Under the pieces are notes generated by a model, which searched no databases, was not told the origin of the DNA, and was given only the letters and a program-made list of their open reading frames with translations. A stretch of 64,000 bases of DNA from Oculatella sp. LEGE 06141 (lineage in GTDB: Bacteria > Cyanobacteriota > Cyanobacteriia > Elainellales > Elainellaceae). The position numbers were made by a program, and so were the translations under genes. The stretch lies in the NCBI RefSeq assembly GCF_015207605.1, contig NZ_JADEWO010000020.1, positions 1-64,000 of the forward strand, given 5' to 3'. Shown here piece by piece: positions 63,050 through 64,000 of this stretch (position 1 is its first letter; each line of letters begins with the position of its first letter).

Positions 63050-64000
63050 ATGCTTTTTCTGGTTCTTACGGCTGCTCTTGCCTTTTACGTTACCTGGAAT
63101 TTAGGGGCGAATGATGTTGCCAACTCTATGGGGACATCAGTTGGCTCCAAAGCCGTAACGCTGCGGCAGGCGTTGGCGATCGCAGGTATTCTGGAATTTT
63201 CTGGAGCGGTACTGTTTGGGCACCGTGTCTCATCAACCCTGGCCACCGAAATTGTTGATCCGGCTTTTTTTGCCCTCCAGCCTCAAACCTTGGTGCTGGG
63301 CATGGTATCGGTTCTAATGGCCTGCGGTGCGTGGCTTCAGGTTGCCACTGCCTTTGGGGTGCCTGTTGCGTCGTCCCATGCCGTTGTGGGTGCGTTAGCA
63401 GGGTTTGGGTGGGTTGCAGTGGGCAGGCAAGCTGTGGCCTGGTCGGTGATTGGCTTGATCTCGGTTACCTGGATTTTGACTCCGCTGCTGAGCGGCGCGA
63501 TCGCTGCCCTGTTTTACAGCGGCATCCGACAATGGATTCTCGATCGCCCCAACCCGGTACAGCAGCTTTACGAATGGATTCCCTGGCTGAGCACGGCACT
63601 GGTGAGCGTGTTTGGGTTTATTGTGTTGCCGTTTATCTTACCCCCCAGCCAGCTTGAAGCGATTCCGCTGCCCGACCATGACGTGTTTTTGAGCCTGGGG
63701 GCGATCGCTGCTGTTACCTTAACGCTCTTCCACTGGCGACGCTTAGGTTACATTCTTCAACAGCAAGACCATAACCAACAGCAAGACTATGACCAGTCGA
63801 TGGATGAAACCGGAAGACAGGCAGCGGCATTGCCCCATTCCAGTACTCAACCCTCTGGGATGCACACCGCAGTAGTTGAACCGTTCTTGGCTCGGTTTCA
63901 AATATTGAGTGCCTGCTTTGTGGCGTTTGCCCACGGGTCTAATGATGTGGGTAACGGTGTGGCTCCCCTGGCAGCGATCGCCTACATTCACCGCACGGGC
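63050..64000 (+). CDS. PiT-family inorganic phosphate permease (3' end beyond window)
   Basis: The frame is open from ATG 63050 to the window edge (317 codons). The family signature appears twice, as expected for the duplicated PiT fold: NLGANDVANSMGTSVGSKAV at the start and FAHGSNDVGNGVAPLAAI near the edge. Membrane helices fill the rest, and a hydrophilic loop of about 50 residues (QQQDHNQQQDYDQSMDE) lies between the halves. PiT proteins import phosphate with a proton or sodium ion. The ATG overlaps the TAA of a doubtful 76-codon frame upstream in a TAATG arrangement. The remainder of the gene lies outside. Confidence 0.93.
   Translation, partial: MLFLVLTAALAFYVTWNLGANDVANSMGTSVGSKAVTLRQALAIAGILEFSGAVLFGHRVSSTLATEIVDPAFFALQPQTLVLGMVSVLMACGAWLQVATAFGVPVASSHAVVGALAGFGWVAVGRQAVAWSVIGLISVTWILTPLLSGAIAALFYSGIRQWILDRPNPVQQLYEWIPWLSTALVSVFGFIVLPFILPPSQLEAIPLPDHDVFLSLGAIAAVTLTLFHWRRLGYILQQQDHNQQQDYDQSMDETGRQAAALPHSSTQPSGMHTAVVEPFLARFQILSACFVAFAHGSNDVGNGVAPLAAIAYIHRTG

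Overview
This 64-kb window is chromosomal DNA from a cyanobacterium. The evidence is the dense scatter of the HIP1 octamer GCGATCGC, a complete petN gene (cytochrome b6f subunit), a cyanobacterial-type pilMNOQ cluster without pilP, a PilJ/PixJ-PilL/PixL-type taxis cluster and a bacterial Trm1. The many secreted RTX, ELWxxDGT and pentapeptide proteins suggest a filamentous, Leptolyngbya-like lineage, but that placement is inference. No rRNA, tRNA, CRISPR array, prophage or recognisable defence island was found.

Layout. 0-7.3 kb: taxis operon of a transducer, a CheA-REC hybrid kinase and CheW. 7.3-10.3 kb: a membrane-anchored class 3 lipase, divergent from a D-2-hydroxyacid dehydrogenase. 11-14.2 kb: proton-translocating transhydrogenase pntAB. 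14.15-15.1 kb: an IS5-family insertion sequence abutting the pntB stop codon, followed by a probable gene remnant. 15.6-19 kb: exported pentapeptide protein, Trm1, lectin/RTX protein. 19-24.2 kb: a minus-strand block of exported or small acidic unknown proteins, ending with purT. 24.9-30.3 kb: pilM-pilN-pilO-pilQ for type IV pili. 30.4-38 kb: ELWxxDGT protein, pentapeptide protein, a duplicated-domain unknown, a SPOR protein divergent from a DciA-like protein, a Cys-rich small protein and a TonB-like protein. 38.6-38.9 kb: petN plus a 47-aa membrane protein. 39-45.3 kb: copper amine oxidase, SDR, NfeD-like protein, CopG-like protein and polyphosphate glucokinase. 45.4-54.3 kb: an orphan sugar-binding lipoprotein, a 1027-aa helical-repeat membrane protein, a TPR protein and a repeat-rich RTX protein. 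54.8-64 kb: release factor 3, three tandem small exported or lipoprotein paralogues, a DUF3616 protein, a class I amidotransferase, an SMP-30 lactonase and the start of a PiT phosphate permease.

Functional links. The taxis operon at the start and the pilMNOQ assembly genes are probably parts of one type IV pilus motility system, though they lie 18 kb apart. Polyphosphate glucokinase and the sugar-binding lipoprotein face each other across a shared terminator hairpin, which fits sugar uptake and phosphorylation. Several genes point to a cell-surface or extracellular programme: two RTX proteins, the ELWxxDGT propeller, the NG-repeat membrane protein and the lipoprotein trio.

The least expected structure is a set of small non-coding mobile-looking repeats. 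One family is about 95 bp long and has four near-identical copies bounded by TACAGC/GCTGTA. A second palindromic family has four diverged copies. The two families lie next to each other at two separate loci.
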